Source of the DNA: Sphingomonas sp.
GTDB taxonomy: Bacteria > Pseudomonadota > Alphaproteobacteria > Sphingomonadales > Sphingomonadaceae
Assembly (NCBI RefSeq): GCF_023266535.1
Contig: NZ_JAHFPY010000004.1
Coordinates: 1-56,334, forward strand
Length of the DNA stretch: 56,334 nucleotides
Reading direction: 5' to 3'
Below are positions 7,290 through 17,864 of the stretch, in pieces; the stretch's first letter is position 1; each line of letters starts with the position of its first letter. The notes below the pieces were generated by a model that was not told the origin of the DNA, did not search any database, and saw nothing but the letters and a program-made list of their open reading frames with translations. A program made the translations under genes and the position numbers.

Positions 7290-10200
7290 ATGTCAGGGGG
7301 ATGCGCTCGCCGCGACAGGCGTTGGCTCAGGCGTATGGCGGCGCTTTGCCTAGGCAGCGTCGCCAGCGGGGCTTTGGCCCAGGCTCAACCCGAGCCCCCG
7401 CCGCCCCAGACTGACACGACCATGGTCAAGGAGCCGGTTGCCGAACCGGCTCCTTCGCCGAAACAGGCCAAGGCCGAAGAGCCCAAGCACTCACCGCAGA
7501 ATGCCGGCGGCATCCCGCTGTCGACGATCGAGACCGACAACCAGCTGCTGCTCTATTTCGACCCGGTCCAGACCTACCTGACGCCCTATGTCGCACGGGC
7601 CGTCGAAAATGCGCTCGAGTGGCACAAGAAGCGTTGGCAATGGGAACCGTGGGACCGGACCACGGTGCTGCTCAAGGATTTCGGCGACTTCGGCAATGCC
7701 GCCGCCCGCGCCTCGCCAAACAACGGCATCATGCTGGATGTCGCGCCGCTGACGCAGCGGATGGAGACGTTCACGCCGGGCGAGCGCTTCTTCACGCTGA
7801 TCAACCATGAGCTGACCCACGTCGCCACGCTCGATGCCTACAACAGCCACGACGCCTCCTGGCGCCGGCTCCTGGGCGGCAAGCCGATGCCGATCCAGGA
7901 GCATCCGGAATCGATCCTCTACAATTATCTGACGACCCCGCGGAACAACATCCCGCGCTGGTATGCCGAAGGCTCGGCGGTGTTCTTCGAAACCTGGATG
8001 GCGGGTGGCCTCGGCCGCGCCCAGGGCGGCTATGACGAGATGGTGTTCCGGGCCAAGGTCCGCGACAACGACAAGCTCTATTCGCCGCTCGGGCTGGAGA
8101 GCGAAGGGATCAACGTCGACTTCCAGATCGGCGCCAACGACTATCTCTACGGCACGCGCTTCTTCTCCTACCTGGCGCTGACCTATGGGCCGGACAAGGT
8201 CCTGCTATGGCTGCGCCGTGACGAGCAGAGCGACGGCTTCTACGCGTCCCAGTTCCACCGCGTATTCGGCAAGAAGCTCGACGATGCGTGGAGCGACTGG
8301 CACGCCTTCGAACGCCAGTTCCAGCAGGCAAACCTCGCCAAACTGTCGGCCTATCCGCTGACCGAAGTGCAGCATTTGAGCCCACAGGGCCTGGGCTCGA
8401 TGTCGCGTGGCTTTGTCGACGAGCGCAACAACCAGCTGATCGCCGCCTTCCGCTACCCGGGCAAGGTCGGGTTCGTTGGCACCATGGACCTCGCTACCGG
8501 CAAGCTCCGCCCATTGGTCGATCTCAAGGGCATGATGCTCTATTTCGTGACCAGCCTGGCCTATGATCCCGACAGCAGGAAGGCCTTCTACGTCAATGAC
8601 AACCGGGCCTACCGCGACCTGCTGGAGGTCGACGTCGACACCGGCAAGAAGCGCATGCTGCTCAAGGATGCACGGATCGGCGACATTGTCGTCAATCCCC
8701 GCGACAAGTCGATCTGGGGCATCCGCCACCAGAACGGCTATGCCACCATCGTTCGCATTCCGCCGCCCTATGCCGGCTTCAACCAGATCCATACGTTCGA
8801 CTATGGCATCACGCCGTTCGACCTCGACATTTCGCCCGACGGGACGCTGATTTCGGCCAGCTATGGCGAGGTCAACGGTATCCAGTCAGTGCGGGTGTGG
8901 AACCTGCAGAGCTTCGAGCAAGGCAATGGCCCGGACGAGGTCGCCCGGCTCGACTTGCCGCCGTCGACCCCGGAGGGGTTCACCTTCGCGCCCGATGGCA
9001 AGTCGCTCTACGGCACCAGCTACTACACCGGCGTCTCCAACGTCTTTCACTTCGACATCGCCAGCAAGAAATATGACGTGCTGTCCAACGCCTCGACCGG
9101 CTTCTTCCGGCCGATGCTGCGGCCCGACGGCAAGCTGCTGGTCTATGAATATACCGGCGAGGGCCTGACGCCGTCGCTGATCAAGCCGGAGGTCAAGAAC
9201 GACCTCGGCACGGTCGAATTCCTCGGCACGCGGGTGGTCAACACCCATCCGGAGCTCAAGGAATGGGGCGTCGGTTCGCCCGCCAAGGTCGACCTCGATG
9301 CGCTGATCAAGAAGCGCGACATGTACCACGCGACCGAGCGGATGAAACTTTCCGCCGCCTATCCGATCGTCGAGGGTTACAAGCGCGACCCGACGTTCGG
9401 CTATTATTTCCACTTCGAGGATCCGCTGCAGTTCCACCAGCTGGACGCGGCGTTCAGCGTCTCGCCGTTCGGCGGCATCCGCGACAAGGAGCGGATCCAC
9501 GCCGACATCGAATATCGTTCGCTCGATTGGAAGCTGCGTTACTGGCACAATGACGCCGACATCTACGACCTTGCCGGGCCGGTGCTGAGGAGCCGCAAGG
9601 GCGACGCGGTCATCATCAGCTACGACAAGGCCAAGATCTACGATCCGCCGCGGCAGTTGAACGTGTTCGGCAGCATCGCCGGCTATTGGGGACTGGAGCA
9701 GCTGCCCTCTGCGCAGAACATCGCCAGCCCGAAGAACATCTATTCGGGCGAACTCGGCATCCGCTACACCAATACCCGCCAGTCGCTGGGCGGGGTCGAC
9801 CATGAAAAGGGCTTCCAGGGGCGGATCGTCGGCGGCGTCGATATGGCCCGGGACCGGCTCTATCCGCACCTCTACGGCGGGGCCGATTATGGCATCGCTT
9901 TGCCCTGGCCCAACAGCTCGGTGTGGATCTACGGCTCGGCCGGCTTTGCCGCCGGCGAACCTGAGAGCCCGCTCGGCGCCTATTATTTCGGCAGCTTCCG
10001 CAACAACTATGTCGATAACCGGCCGGAGAAACGGTATCGCGAGCTGGAGAGCTTCCCCGGCTTCGACATCGACCAGATCGGCGCCCGCCAGTTCGGCAAG
10101 CTGACCGGCGAACTCAACTTGCCGCCGGTCCGGTTCGAGGAGATCGGGGCGCCGGCTTTCTTCCTCAGCTATGCCCGCCCGGCGCTGTTCGCCGGGACGA

Positions 10201-10382
10201 TGATGCTGGGTTCGCCCGAGAAGCGGAACTATCATTTGTACAATATCGGGGCACAGGTGGATCTCGGCTTTACGGTGGTGATGCGGTTGCCGATGGTATT
10301 TTCGGTCGGCGTGGCCCATGGTTTCGGCGACAAGGATATCGATGGGCAAACCGAATGGATGGCATCGTTGAAAATCCTGTAG
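7290..10382 (+). CDS. Large exported zinc metalloprotease with beta-propeller and outer-membrane barrel-like regions
   Basis: A 1030-residue protein. A signal peptide runs to about residue 32 (ALCLGSVASGALAQA), followed by a Pro/Glu-rich linker to about 75. The gluzincin site HELTH is at 173-177 and a downstream WYAEGSAVFFE contains the likely third ligand Glu227, typical of the peptidase-MA type. Residues about 360-640 have repeated strands with SPDG/APDG/RPDG turns, like a TolB/WD-type propeller. The last 350 residues alternate polar and aromatic residues (FGYYFHFEDP, ELGIRYTNTR, YGGADYGIALP) and end in LKIL, like an outer-membrane beta-barrel. A protease, propeller and barrel in one chain would act at the outer membrane. 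Substrate unknown. A GGGCCG-CGTAC-CGGCCC hairpin lies at 7261-7277 just upstream. Confidence 0.8.
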   Translation: MSGGCARRDRRWLRRMAALCLGSVASGALAQAQPEPPPPQTDTTMVKEPVAEPAPSPKQAKAEEPKHSPQNAGGIPLSTIETDNQLLLYFDPVQTYLTPYVARAVENALEWHKKRWQWEPWDRTTVLLKDFGDFGNAAARASPNNGIMLDVAPLTQRMETFTPGERFFTLINHELTHVATLDAYNSHDASWRRLLGGKPMPIQEHPESILYNYLTTPRNNIPRWYAEGSAVFFETWMAGGLGRAQGGYDEMVFRAKVRDNDKLYSPLGLESEGINVDFQIGANDYLYGTRFFSYLALTYGPDKVLLWLRRDEQSDGFYASQFHRVFGKKLDDAWSDWHAFERQFQQANLAKLSAYPLTEVQHLSPQGLGSMSRGFVDERNNQLIAAFRYPGKVGFVGTMDLATGKLRPLVDLKGMMLYFVTSLAYDPDSRKAFYVNDNRAYRDLLEVDVDTGKKRMLLKDARIGDIVVNPRDKSIWGIRHQNGYATIVRIPPPYAGFNQIHTFDYGITPFDLDISPDGTLISASYGEVNGIQSVRVWNLQSFEQGNGPDEVARLDLPPSTPEGFTFAPDGKSLYGTSYYTGVSNVFHFDIASKKYDVLSNASTGFFRPMLRPDGKLLVYEYTGEGLTPSLIKPEVKNDLGTVEFLGTRVVNTHPELKEWGVGSPAKVDLDALIKKRDMYHATERMKLSAAYPIVEGYKRDPTFGYYFHFEDPLQFHQLDAAFSVSPFGGIRDKERIHADIEYRSLDWKLRYWHNDADIYDLAGPVLRSRKGDAVIISYDKAKIYDPPRQLNVFGSIAGYWGLEQLPSAQNIASPKNIYSGELGIRYTNTRQSLGGVDHEKGFQGRIVGGVDMARDRLYPHLYGGADYGIALPWPNSSVWIYGSAGFAAGEPESPLGAYYFGSFRNNYVDNRPEKRYRELESFPGFDIDQIGARQFGKLTGELNLPPVRFEEIGAPAFFLSYARPALFAGTMMLGSPEKRNYHLYNIGAQVDLGFTVVMRLPMVFSVGVAHGFGDKDIDGQTEWMASLKIL

Positions 10383-10392
10383 GGTCGCGTCT

Positions 10393-11439
10393 GTGATTGC
10401 ATTCGAGCTGACCGATTGGCTTATCGCCCTCATTCCGGTGCTGCTGATGGCGGCACTGTTCGTCTGGCTCGACGTCTTTAAGCTGATGTCGCCGTGGGAA
10501 ATGGCCGCCTGCCTGTTGCTCGGCATGGTGGCGGCGCTGCTCGCCTGGCCGATCAGCGGGCGCATGCTCGACACGCTGCCGATGGGCTACAGCTTCTACA
10601 GCCGGATCGTGGCGCCATGGATCGAGGAGGCGCTGAAAGGCTTCGCGCTGGCGATGCTGTTCATGGCCAATCGCATCGGCTTCAAGATCGATGCAATCAT
10701 TTGCGGGTTCGCGATCGGCGCCGGCTTCTCGGTGATCGAGAATATCTTCTACCTCGCCCGCTTCCCGGAGCTGACCACCGCCGTTTGGCTGGTGCGTGGG
10801 CTTGGCACGGCGATCATGCACGGCACGACCACCGCTATTCTCGCCACCATCACCCACGAACTGGCGGAACGGTCGCTGAGGCGTGTGGGCGGCAAGACGT
10901 TCAACCCGCTTTGGATGTTGCCAGGCTATGTCGTCGCCAGCCTGGTGCACACCGCCTTCAACCAGTTCCCGGCCCATCCCAGCGAAGTGATGATCATCAC
11001 CTTGGTGGTCGCGCCGATCGTATTGATCGGCCTGATGCGGTTCGGCGAGGGCGAGACGCACAAATGGCTGGTCGAGGAAAGCGAAAGTCACCGGCAATGG
11101 CTCGAGGAATGGCGAACCGGCGGCTTTCCCGCCGACGCCAGCGGGCAGCGCATCGCCGCGCTGGTCGCGAGGTCCAGCCCGGCCGAGGCAGCACTGATCC
11201 GCGAATATTGCATGCTCAAGACCGAGTTGGTGGTGACTGCCGAAGTTGAATTGCTCGACCGTGACCGCAAGCTCGATGCAGGGCAGGACGAGCGGCTGCG
11301 GGCGGCGTTCAAGAAGCTGGCCGAAACGCGGATTGCGCTCGGCAAGGCCGGTTTTGCCGCGCTTAGCAGGCTGCTTCCGTTCAGCCGTAACGACGAGTGG
11401 GAGCTGGCCGAGCTCAAGGAGCTGGTCGACCGCGACTAA
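10393..11439 (+). CDS. PrsW family intramembrane metalloprotease
   Basis: A 348-residue protein starting at GTG 10393, only 10 bases after the preceding gene. Residues 1-220 contain about seven membrane segments carrying PrsW-family motifs: APWIEEALKG (glutamate pair, near 75-84), GAGFSVIEN (near 111-119), MHGTTTA (near 139-145) and LVHTAFNQFP (near 185-194). These are the presumed zinc-binding and catalytic residues in the membrane plane. The last 130 residues are a soluble, charged, helical tail. In Bacillus, PrsW cleaves an anti-sigma factor; no sigma/anti-sigma gene is adjacent here, so its target is unknown. Context suggests joint action with the secreted protease and repeat protein. Confidence 0.88.
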   Translation: MIAFELTDWLIALIPVLLMAALFVWLDVFKLMSPWEMAACLLLGMVAALLAWPISGRMLDTLPMGYSFYSRIVAPWIEEALKGFALAMLFMANRIGFKIDAIICGFAIGAGFSVIENIFYLARFPELTTAVWLVRGLGTAIMHGTTTAILATITHELAERSLRRVGGKTFNPLWMLPGYVVASLVHTAFNQFPAHPSEVMIITLVVAPIVLIGLMRFGEGETHKWLVEESESHRQWLEEWRTGGFPADASGQRIAALVARSSPAEAALIREYCMLKTELVVTAEVELLDRDRKLDAGQDERLRAAFKKLAETRIALGKAGFAALSRLLPFSRNDEWELAELKELVDRD

Positions 11440-11448
11440 GCCGCCGAG

Positions 11449-11711
11449 CGTAACGAAAGCGGAGCGGAGCGAGCGTCGTTACGTTGAGAGACGGCGCAGG
11501 CCGGCCGACGGGTCGCCCCGGACTTGATCCGGGGAGAACCCGATCGACGTCACGCGATTCACTCGCGTGACGGCCCTGTCGAAACGGTAGCATGCCGGCG
11601 CGGAGTGAATCCGCGCCGTCGGTCCTGTCGAGCTTCGCTCGCAGGCCGTCCGGATTTCGGCATCTCTTCGACACAAGCTCCCATTTGCTCGACGCAAATG
11701 CTCCCTTGTGT
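11449..11711. repeat. Cluster of five palindromes in a 314-bp gene-free gap
   Basis: The stretch between the PrsW gene and pccB has no convincing gene. It holds CGTAACGA/TCGTTACG (11449-11456, 11476-11483), CCCCGGA/TCCGGGG (11516-11522, 11528-11534), CGTCACGCGA/TCGCGTGACG (11548-11557, 11563-11572), CGGCGCGGA/TCCGCGCCG (11596-11604, 11610-11618), and a nested pair ACACAAG/CTTGTGT (11671-11677, 11705-11711) around CATTTGC/GCAAATG. The middle three have five-base loops. The first could also terminate the upstream operon. Confidence 0.8.
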
Positions 11712-11753
11712 TCGGTGCCTCAATCGTGGCAGCGCACCCTCTAAGGAGACACA

Positions 11754-13289
11754 ATGTCCGCCACGACCATCGAACAGCTTGAAGCCAAGCGTGCCCATGC
11801 ACGGTTGGGCGGCGGGGAGAAGCGGATCGAGGCGCAGCACGCCAAGGGCCGGCTGACCGCGCGCGAGCGGCTGACCGTGCTGCTCGATCCCGGCAGCTTC
11901 GAAGAAGTCGACATGTTCGTCGAGCATAATTGCTCCGACTTCGGCATGGAGACGCAGAAGATCCCCGGCGACGGCGTGGTCACTGGTTCGGGCACGATCA
12001 ACGGCCGGCTGGTCTACGTCTTCGCCCAGGATTTCACCGTGTTCGGCGGCTCCTTGAGCGAGCGGCATGCGGGCAAGATCTGCAAGGTGATGGACGCGGC
12101 GATGAAGGTCGGCGCGCCGGTCATCGGGCTCAATGATTCAGGCGGCGCGCGCATCCAGGAGGGCGTGGCATCGCTCGGCGGCTATGCCGAGGTGTTCCAG
12201 CGCAACGTGCTGGCCAGCGGCGTCGTCCCGCAGATCAGCCTGATCATGGGGCCGTGCGCGGGCGGCGCGGTCTATTCGCCGGCGATGACCGACTTCATCT
12301 TCATGGTGAAAGATTCGAGCTACATGTTCGTCACCGGGCCGGAGGTGGTGAAGACCGTCACCAATGAGATCGTCACCCAGGAGGAGCTGGGCGGGGCGAT
12401 CACCCACACCACCAAGTCGGGCGTGGCCGATGTGGCGTTCGAGAATGACATCGACGCGCTGCTCGCCACGCGGGACTTCTTCGACTTCCTGCCGCTGTCG
12501 AACCGCCACGACATTCCCGAGCGGCCCTGCTTCGACCCATGGGACAGGCTTGAGGACAGCCTCGACACGTTGATCCCGCCGTCGGCCAACCAGCCCTATG
12601 ACATGCATGAGCTGATCCGGAAGATCGCCGACGAAGGCGACTTCTTCGAGATCCAGCCGGCCCATGCCGCCAACATCATCGTCGGCTTCTGCCGGATCGA
12701 GGGGAAGACGGTCGGCATTGTCGCCAACCAGCCGATGGTGCTGGCCGGCGTGCTCGACATCAATTCATCGAAGAAGGCCGGGCGGTTCGTCCGCTTCTGC
12801 GATGCATTCGATATCCCGATCGTCACCTTCGTCGATGTCCCGGGGTTCCTGCCGGGCACCGGCCAGGAACATCACGGCATCATCAAGCATGGCGCGAAAC
12901 TGCTGTTCGCCTTTGCCGAGGCGACGGTGCCGAAGATCACGGTGATCACCCGCAAGGCCTATGGCGGGGCCTACGACGTCATGGCGTCGAAGCATCTGCG
13001 CGGCGACTTGAACTATGCCTGGCCGACCGCCGAGATCGCGGTGATGGGCGCCAAGGGCGCGGTCGAAATCATCTTCAGGAAGGATGCCGACAAGCCCGAG
13101 GAAATCGCCAAGCGCACCCGCGAATATGAGGAGCGCTTCGCCAATCCGTTCGTGGCGGCCGGCCGCGGCTATATCGACGAGGTGATCATGCCGCATTCCA
13201 CGCGGCGGCGGATCGCGCTGGGCCTCCGCAAGCTGCGCGACAAGCAGTTGGAAAATCCATGGAAGAAGCACGACAATATTCCGCTTTAA
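11754..13289 (+). CDS. pccB: Propionyl-CoA carboxylase beta chain (carboxyltransferase)
   Basis: A 511-residue carboxyltransferase that moves the carboxyl group from biotin to propionyl-CoA, making methylmalonyl-CoA. Typical pieces are [10 protein letters not shown]-like [10 protein letters not shown] near residue 31, the oxyanion loops [15 protein letters not shown] and [13 protein letters not shown], and the C-terminal [11 protein letters not shown] and [11 protein letters not shown] segments. A good AAGGAG precedes ATG 11754. It pairs with PccA encoded at 17865. It heads the propionate operon; the next gene starts inside its last 31 bases. Confidence 0.95.
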   Translation: MSATTIEQLEAKRAHARLGGGEKRIEAQHAKGRLTARERLTVLLDPGSFEEVDMFVEHNCSDFGMETQKIPGDGVVTGSGTINGRLVYVFAQDFTVFGGSLSERHAGKICKVMDAAMKVGAPVIGLNDSGGARIQEGVASLGGYAEVFQRNVLASGVVPQISLIMGPCAGGAVYSPAMTDFIFMVKDSSYMFVTGPEVVKTVTNEIVTQEELGGAITHTTKSGVADVAFENDIDALLATRDFFDFLPLSNRHDIPERPCFDPWDRLEDSLDTLIPPSANQPYDMHELIRKIADEGDFFEIQPAHAANIIVGFCRIEGKTVGIVANQPMVLAGVLDINSSKKAGRFVRFCDAFDIPIVTFVDVPGFLPGTGQEHHGIIKHGAKLLFAFAEATVPKITVITRKAYGGAYDVMASKHLRGDLNYAWPTAEIAVMGAKGAVEIIFRKDADKPEEIAKRTREYEERFANPFVAAGRGYIDEVIMPHSTRRRIALGLRKLRDKQLENPWKKHDNIPL

Positions 13290-13597
13290 CTACGTTCCAA
13301 TGGATCGCAGTTGCCGGATATCTTGGGTTTGGTTTTTGCGCGCTGGCGATTCTCGTCTGCGCACTCGTTCGGCCAGATTGGATACGACCGATTGCAGCGT
13401 TGGCTTGCGGATTCGCCGTTATTCAATTGTCTGCCAATTCGATCCAGGCTTTGCAGTCCGGACAGATCAAAAGGCGAAAGAGCACTTACGATCGAGTTGG
13501 TCGTCCTAGAACGTTCTGGGGGCTGCTTGCCTTAAATGGGACTTTCGTGGCGCTCTGCGCCGTCATCGGACTATTCCTGCGGGATAGGTTGAAATGA
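13259..13597 (+). CDS. Small three-helix membrane protein, unknown
   Basis: A 112-residue protein with about three hydrophobic segments ([54 protein letters not shown]). The only ATG available, at 13259, lies inside the end of pccB, giving a 31-base overlap. The stop overlaps the start of the epimerase gene by 4 bases. Base composition is clearly lower in GC than neighbours. I do not recognise the family. The overlaps at both ends suggest it is translated as part of the operon. Confidence 0.65.
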   Translation: MEEARQYSALTTFQWIAVAGYLGFGFCALAILVCALVRPDWIRPIAALACGFAVIQLSANSIQALQSGQIKRRKSTYDRVGRPRTFWGLLALNGTFVALCAVIGLFLRDRLK

Positions 13598-14013
13598 AAC
13601 TCGGACGATTGAATCACGTAGGCGTGGCCACCCCATCGATCGAGAATTCGGTCGCCCTTTACCGCGAGAGGATGGGCGCCGAGGTGGTGCGGGACCCGTT
13701 CGACCTGCCGGCGCAGGGTGTCCGCGTCTGCTTTGTCGACACGCCCAACAGCCAGATCGAGCTGATCGAGCCGCTGGGCGCGGACTCGCCGATCGTCAAA
13801 TTCCTCGAGAAGAACCCCGAGGGCGGTCAGCATCACCTCTGCTTCGAAGTGCCGGATATCGAGGTGGCGCGGACCTTCTACGACGGCAAGGGGGTACGGA
13901 TCCTCGGACAGACGCGGATCGGGGCGCACGGCACGCCGATCTTCTTCCTCCACCCCAAGGATATGGGCGGCGTGCTGACCGAGATCATGGAAAGCCCCAA
14001 GCAGGCGCATTGA
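13594..14013 (+). CDS. mce: Methylmalonyl-CoA epimerase
   Basis: A 139-residue VOC-fold enzyme that interconverts the (S) and (R) forms of methylmalonyl-CoA between carboxylase and mutase. It has the paired beta-alpha-beta-beta-beta modules with metal ligands in LNHVGVATP (His near 7), QIELIEPLG, QHHLCFEV (His near 80) and GVLTEIME (Glu near 133). Length is normal. It overlaps the upstream small membrane gene by 4 bases and lies between pccB and scpA, which fits the pathway. Confidence 0.95.
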   Translation: MKLGRLNHVGVATPSIENSVALYRERMGAEVVRDPFDLPAQGVRVCFVDTPNSQIELIEPLGADSPIVKFLEKNPEGGQHHLCFEVPDIEVARTFYDGKGVRILGQTRIGAHGTPIFFLHPKDMGGVLTEIMESPKQAH

Positions 14014-14015
14014 GC

Positions 14016-14786
14016 ATGAAGGCCCGCTGGCCGATCGCTTTCCTGTTCCTCGCGGCGTGGTCCGCAAATGGGCCTGCGCGTTCGCCCAGGTTGACGCTGA
14101 CCTCGTCCGCTGCCGCTCCCGCCGACAAGCCCGGCATCCAGACGCTGAGCGATTACGCCTATTTCTACCGTCCCATCGGCGCCGCAAGCGGCCCTCGGCC
14201 ACTGCTCGTCCTGCTGCACGGTGCGGGCCTGTCGGCGAGCGGCTTCATCGACGGAGCCCGCGCCGAGGCAGACCGCTGCGGGTGCCTGCTGCTGGCGGTC
14301 CAATCGAAGGGCGCGACCTGGGACACGATCAGGCTGGCGACTCGACCCGCGTTCGACGGGGCGACGAACGTCTATCGCATGTTCGGAACCGATACCGGTC
14401 GGATCGAGGCAGCACTTTCGACCGCGCTCAGGGCCGGCGATGCCGACGCGCAATCGGTCGTGCTGGTCGGCTTCTCCGACGGTGCCAGCTATGCGCTGAG
14501 CCTTGGGCTTGCCAACCAGTCGATCTTTCGCGGGGTGGTCGCGATTGCGCCGGGCTTCTACGTCGAGCCTCCCTCGACCGGCGCGAAGCAGCGGCTGTTC
14601 ATCGCCCATTCCCCGGCCGATCGCATCTTGCCGTTCGAGCGTACCCGGGACGATATTGTTACGCCGCTCAAGCGCGCTGGGTTCGATCTTCGCTTCCGGC
14701 AATTCGAGGGCGGGCATACTGTAATCCCGTCGGTTCTCGCCGAAGGAGTGGACTACGCCCTGGACCGCACCGCGGCGGCAGACTGA
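14016..14786 (+). CDS. Exported alpha/beta hydrolase (LpqC/esterase-like)
   Basis: A 256-residue hydrolase with a likely signal peptide (RWPIAFLFLAAWSANG). The oxyanion motif LLHGAG is near residue 71, the nucleophile is in VGFSDGASYA, the acid in SPADRILPF and the histidine in GGHTVIP. The arrangement resembles phospholipase/carboxylesterase and PHB-depolymerase-like esterases. I chose ATG 14016; a TTG two codons earlier would overlap the epimerase stop. Its link to propionate metabolism is not evident; it may simply be carried in the operon. Confidence 0.8.
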   Translation: MKARWPIAFLFLAAWSANGPARSPRLTLTSSAAAPADKPGIQTLSDYAYFYRPIGAASGPRPLLVLLHGAGLSASGFIDGARAEADRCGCLLLAVQSKGATWDTIRLATRPAFDGATNVYRMFGTDTGRIEAALSTALRAGDADAQSVVLVGFSDGASYALSLGLANQSIFRGVVAIAPGFYVEPPSTGAKQRLFIAHSPADRILPFERTRDDIVTPLKRAGFDLRFRQFEGGHTVIPSVLAEGVDYALDRTAAAD

Positions 14787-14795
14787 GGAGGAACA

Positions 14796-15260
14796 ATGGC
14801 CAAGCATTTCGCAACCATCCGCTGGTTCGCCTCGCCCGGCGAGGACTTTGCCAAGGGCCAGTACAGCCGCGCGCACAGCTGGAATTTCGACGGGCTGGCC
14901 AATGTCGCCGCTTCGGCCAGCCCGCACATCGTGCCGATGCCCTGGGCCAATCCCAATGCGGTCGACCCGGAGGAAGCTTTCGTCGCCAGCGCCGCCAGCT
15001 GCCACATGCTGTTCTTCCTCGATTTCGCGCGGCGTGCGGGGGTGATCGTCACCAGCTATGACGACGAGGCCGAAGGCGAGATGGCCAAGGGCGACGACGG
15101 CAAGATGCGCATCACCCGCATCACCTTGAGGCCGCGCATCGTCTTTGGCGATGTCGCGCCGACGGGGGAGATGCTCGATGATCTCCACCACAAGGCGCAC
15201 GACGCCTGCTTCATCGCCAATTCGATCACCAGCGAGATCGTCATCGACCCGCGCGACTGA
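14796..15260 (+). CDS. OsmC family protein
   Basis: A 154-residue OsmC/Ohr-fold protein. The two redox cysteines of the family are in AASCHMLFF (near residue 68) and DACFIANSI (near 137), so thiol-dependent peroxide reduction is plausible. Family members detoxify organic hydroperoxides; the exact substrate cannot be read from sequence. A GAGGA site precedes the start, 9 bases after the hydrolase stop, so it belongs to the same transcript. The 3' side abuts the palindromic repeat before scpA. Confidence 0.9.
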   Translation: MAKHFATIRWFASPGEDFAKGQYSRAHSWNFDGLANVAASASPHIVPMPWANPNAVDPEEAFVASAASCHMLFFLDFARRAGVIVTSYDDEAEGEMAKGDDGKMRITRITLRPRIVFGDVAPTGEMLDDLHHKAHDACFIANSITSEIVIDPRD

Positions 15261-15282
15261 GCAACGCTGAAGCTTCCCCTTC

Positions 15283-15423
15283 CCGCTCATCCTGAGTAGG
15301 GACTGAGCGAAGCGAATGGCCCGTATCGAAGGACGGTCCTTCGATACGCTGGTTCGACAAAAGGCCCCATCAAAGTACTACTTTGATGGGAACCCTGGCT
15401 CACCAGCTACTCAGGACGAGCGG
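15283..15423. repeat. Palindromic repeat element upstream of scpA
   Basis: Ends at 15283-15299 and 15407-15423 are inverted copies matching 16 of 17 bases (CTCATCCTGAG and CTCAGGACGAG cores). Inside are two long hairpins with one-base loops: 15322-15348 (13-bp arms, CGTATCGAAGGAC) and 15366-15390 (12-bp arms, CCCATCAAAGTA). The right end supplies AGGACGAG about 8-15 bases before the scpA ATG, so the repeat may provide the ribosome binding site. It resembles a dispersed sphingomonad repeat as I remember it. Confidence 0.85.
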
Positions 15424-15429
15424 TTTTTG

Positions 15430-17642
<2,213 letters not shown>

Positions 17643-17646
<4 letters not shown>

Positions 17647-17864
17647 GACTTGGATGGCACGAAATTCTGCTGGTCATCGGCAGCATGATTTGTGCTGCCG
17701 TCGTTGCTGTTCAGTATATGCTCGTCGACGCGAACGACTGTAGCTACACGCCGACCGATGCTTGCCGCGCTTTCATGTTTTACGAGCCGCGTTTGGTCCT
17801 ATGGCGGGGCGCAGCGATCGAGCTACTGATTGTTGCGGTCTATCTCTGGTTTCGGAAGCGCTGA
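17643..17864 (+). CDS. Small two-helix membrane protein, unknown
   Basis: A 73-residue protein starting at GTG 17643, whose start overlaps the scpA stop (GTGA). It ends immediately before the pccA ATG. Two hydrophobic segments are visible ([20 protein letters not shown] and [14 protein letters not shown]) around a loop with two cysteines ([14 protein letters not shown]). No family recognised. As with the gene at 13259, GC is lower than the flanking enzymes. Tight overlaps suggest real translation. Confidence 0.65.

Noticed and set aside
15316-15429. Upstream start for methylmalonyl-CoA mutase at 15316
   Set aside because: The extra 38 residues are translated palindromic repeat DNA; mutase-like sequence begins only after ATG 15430.
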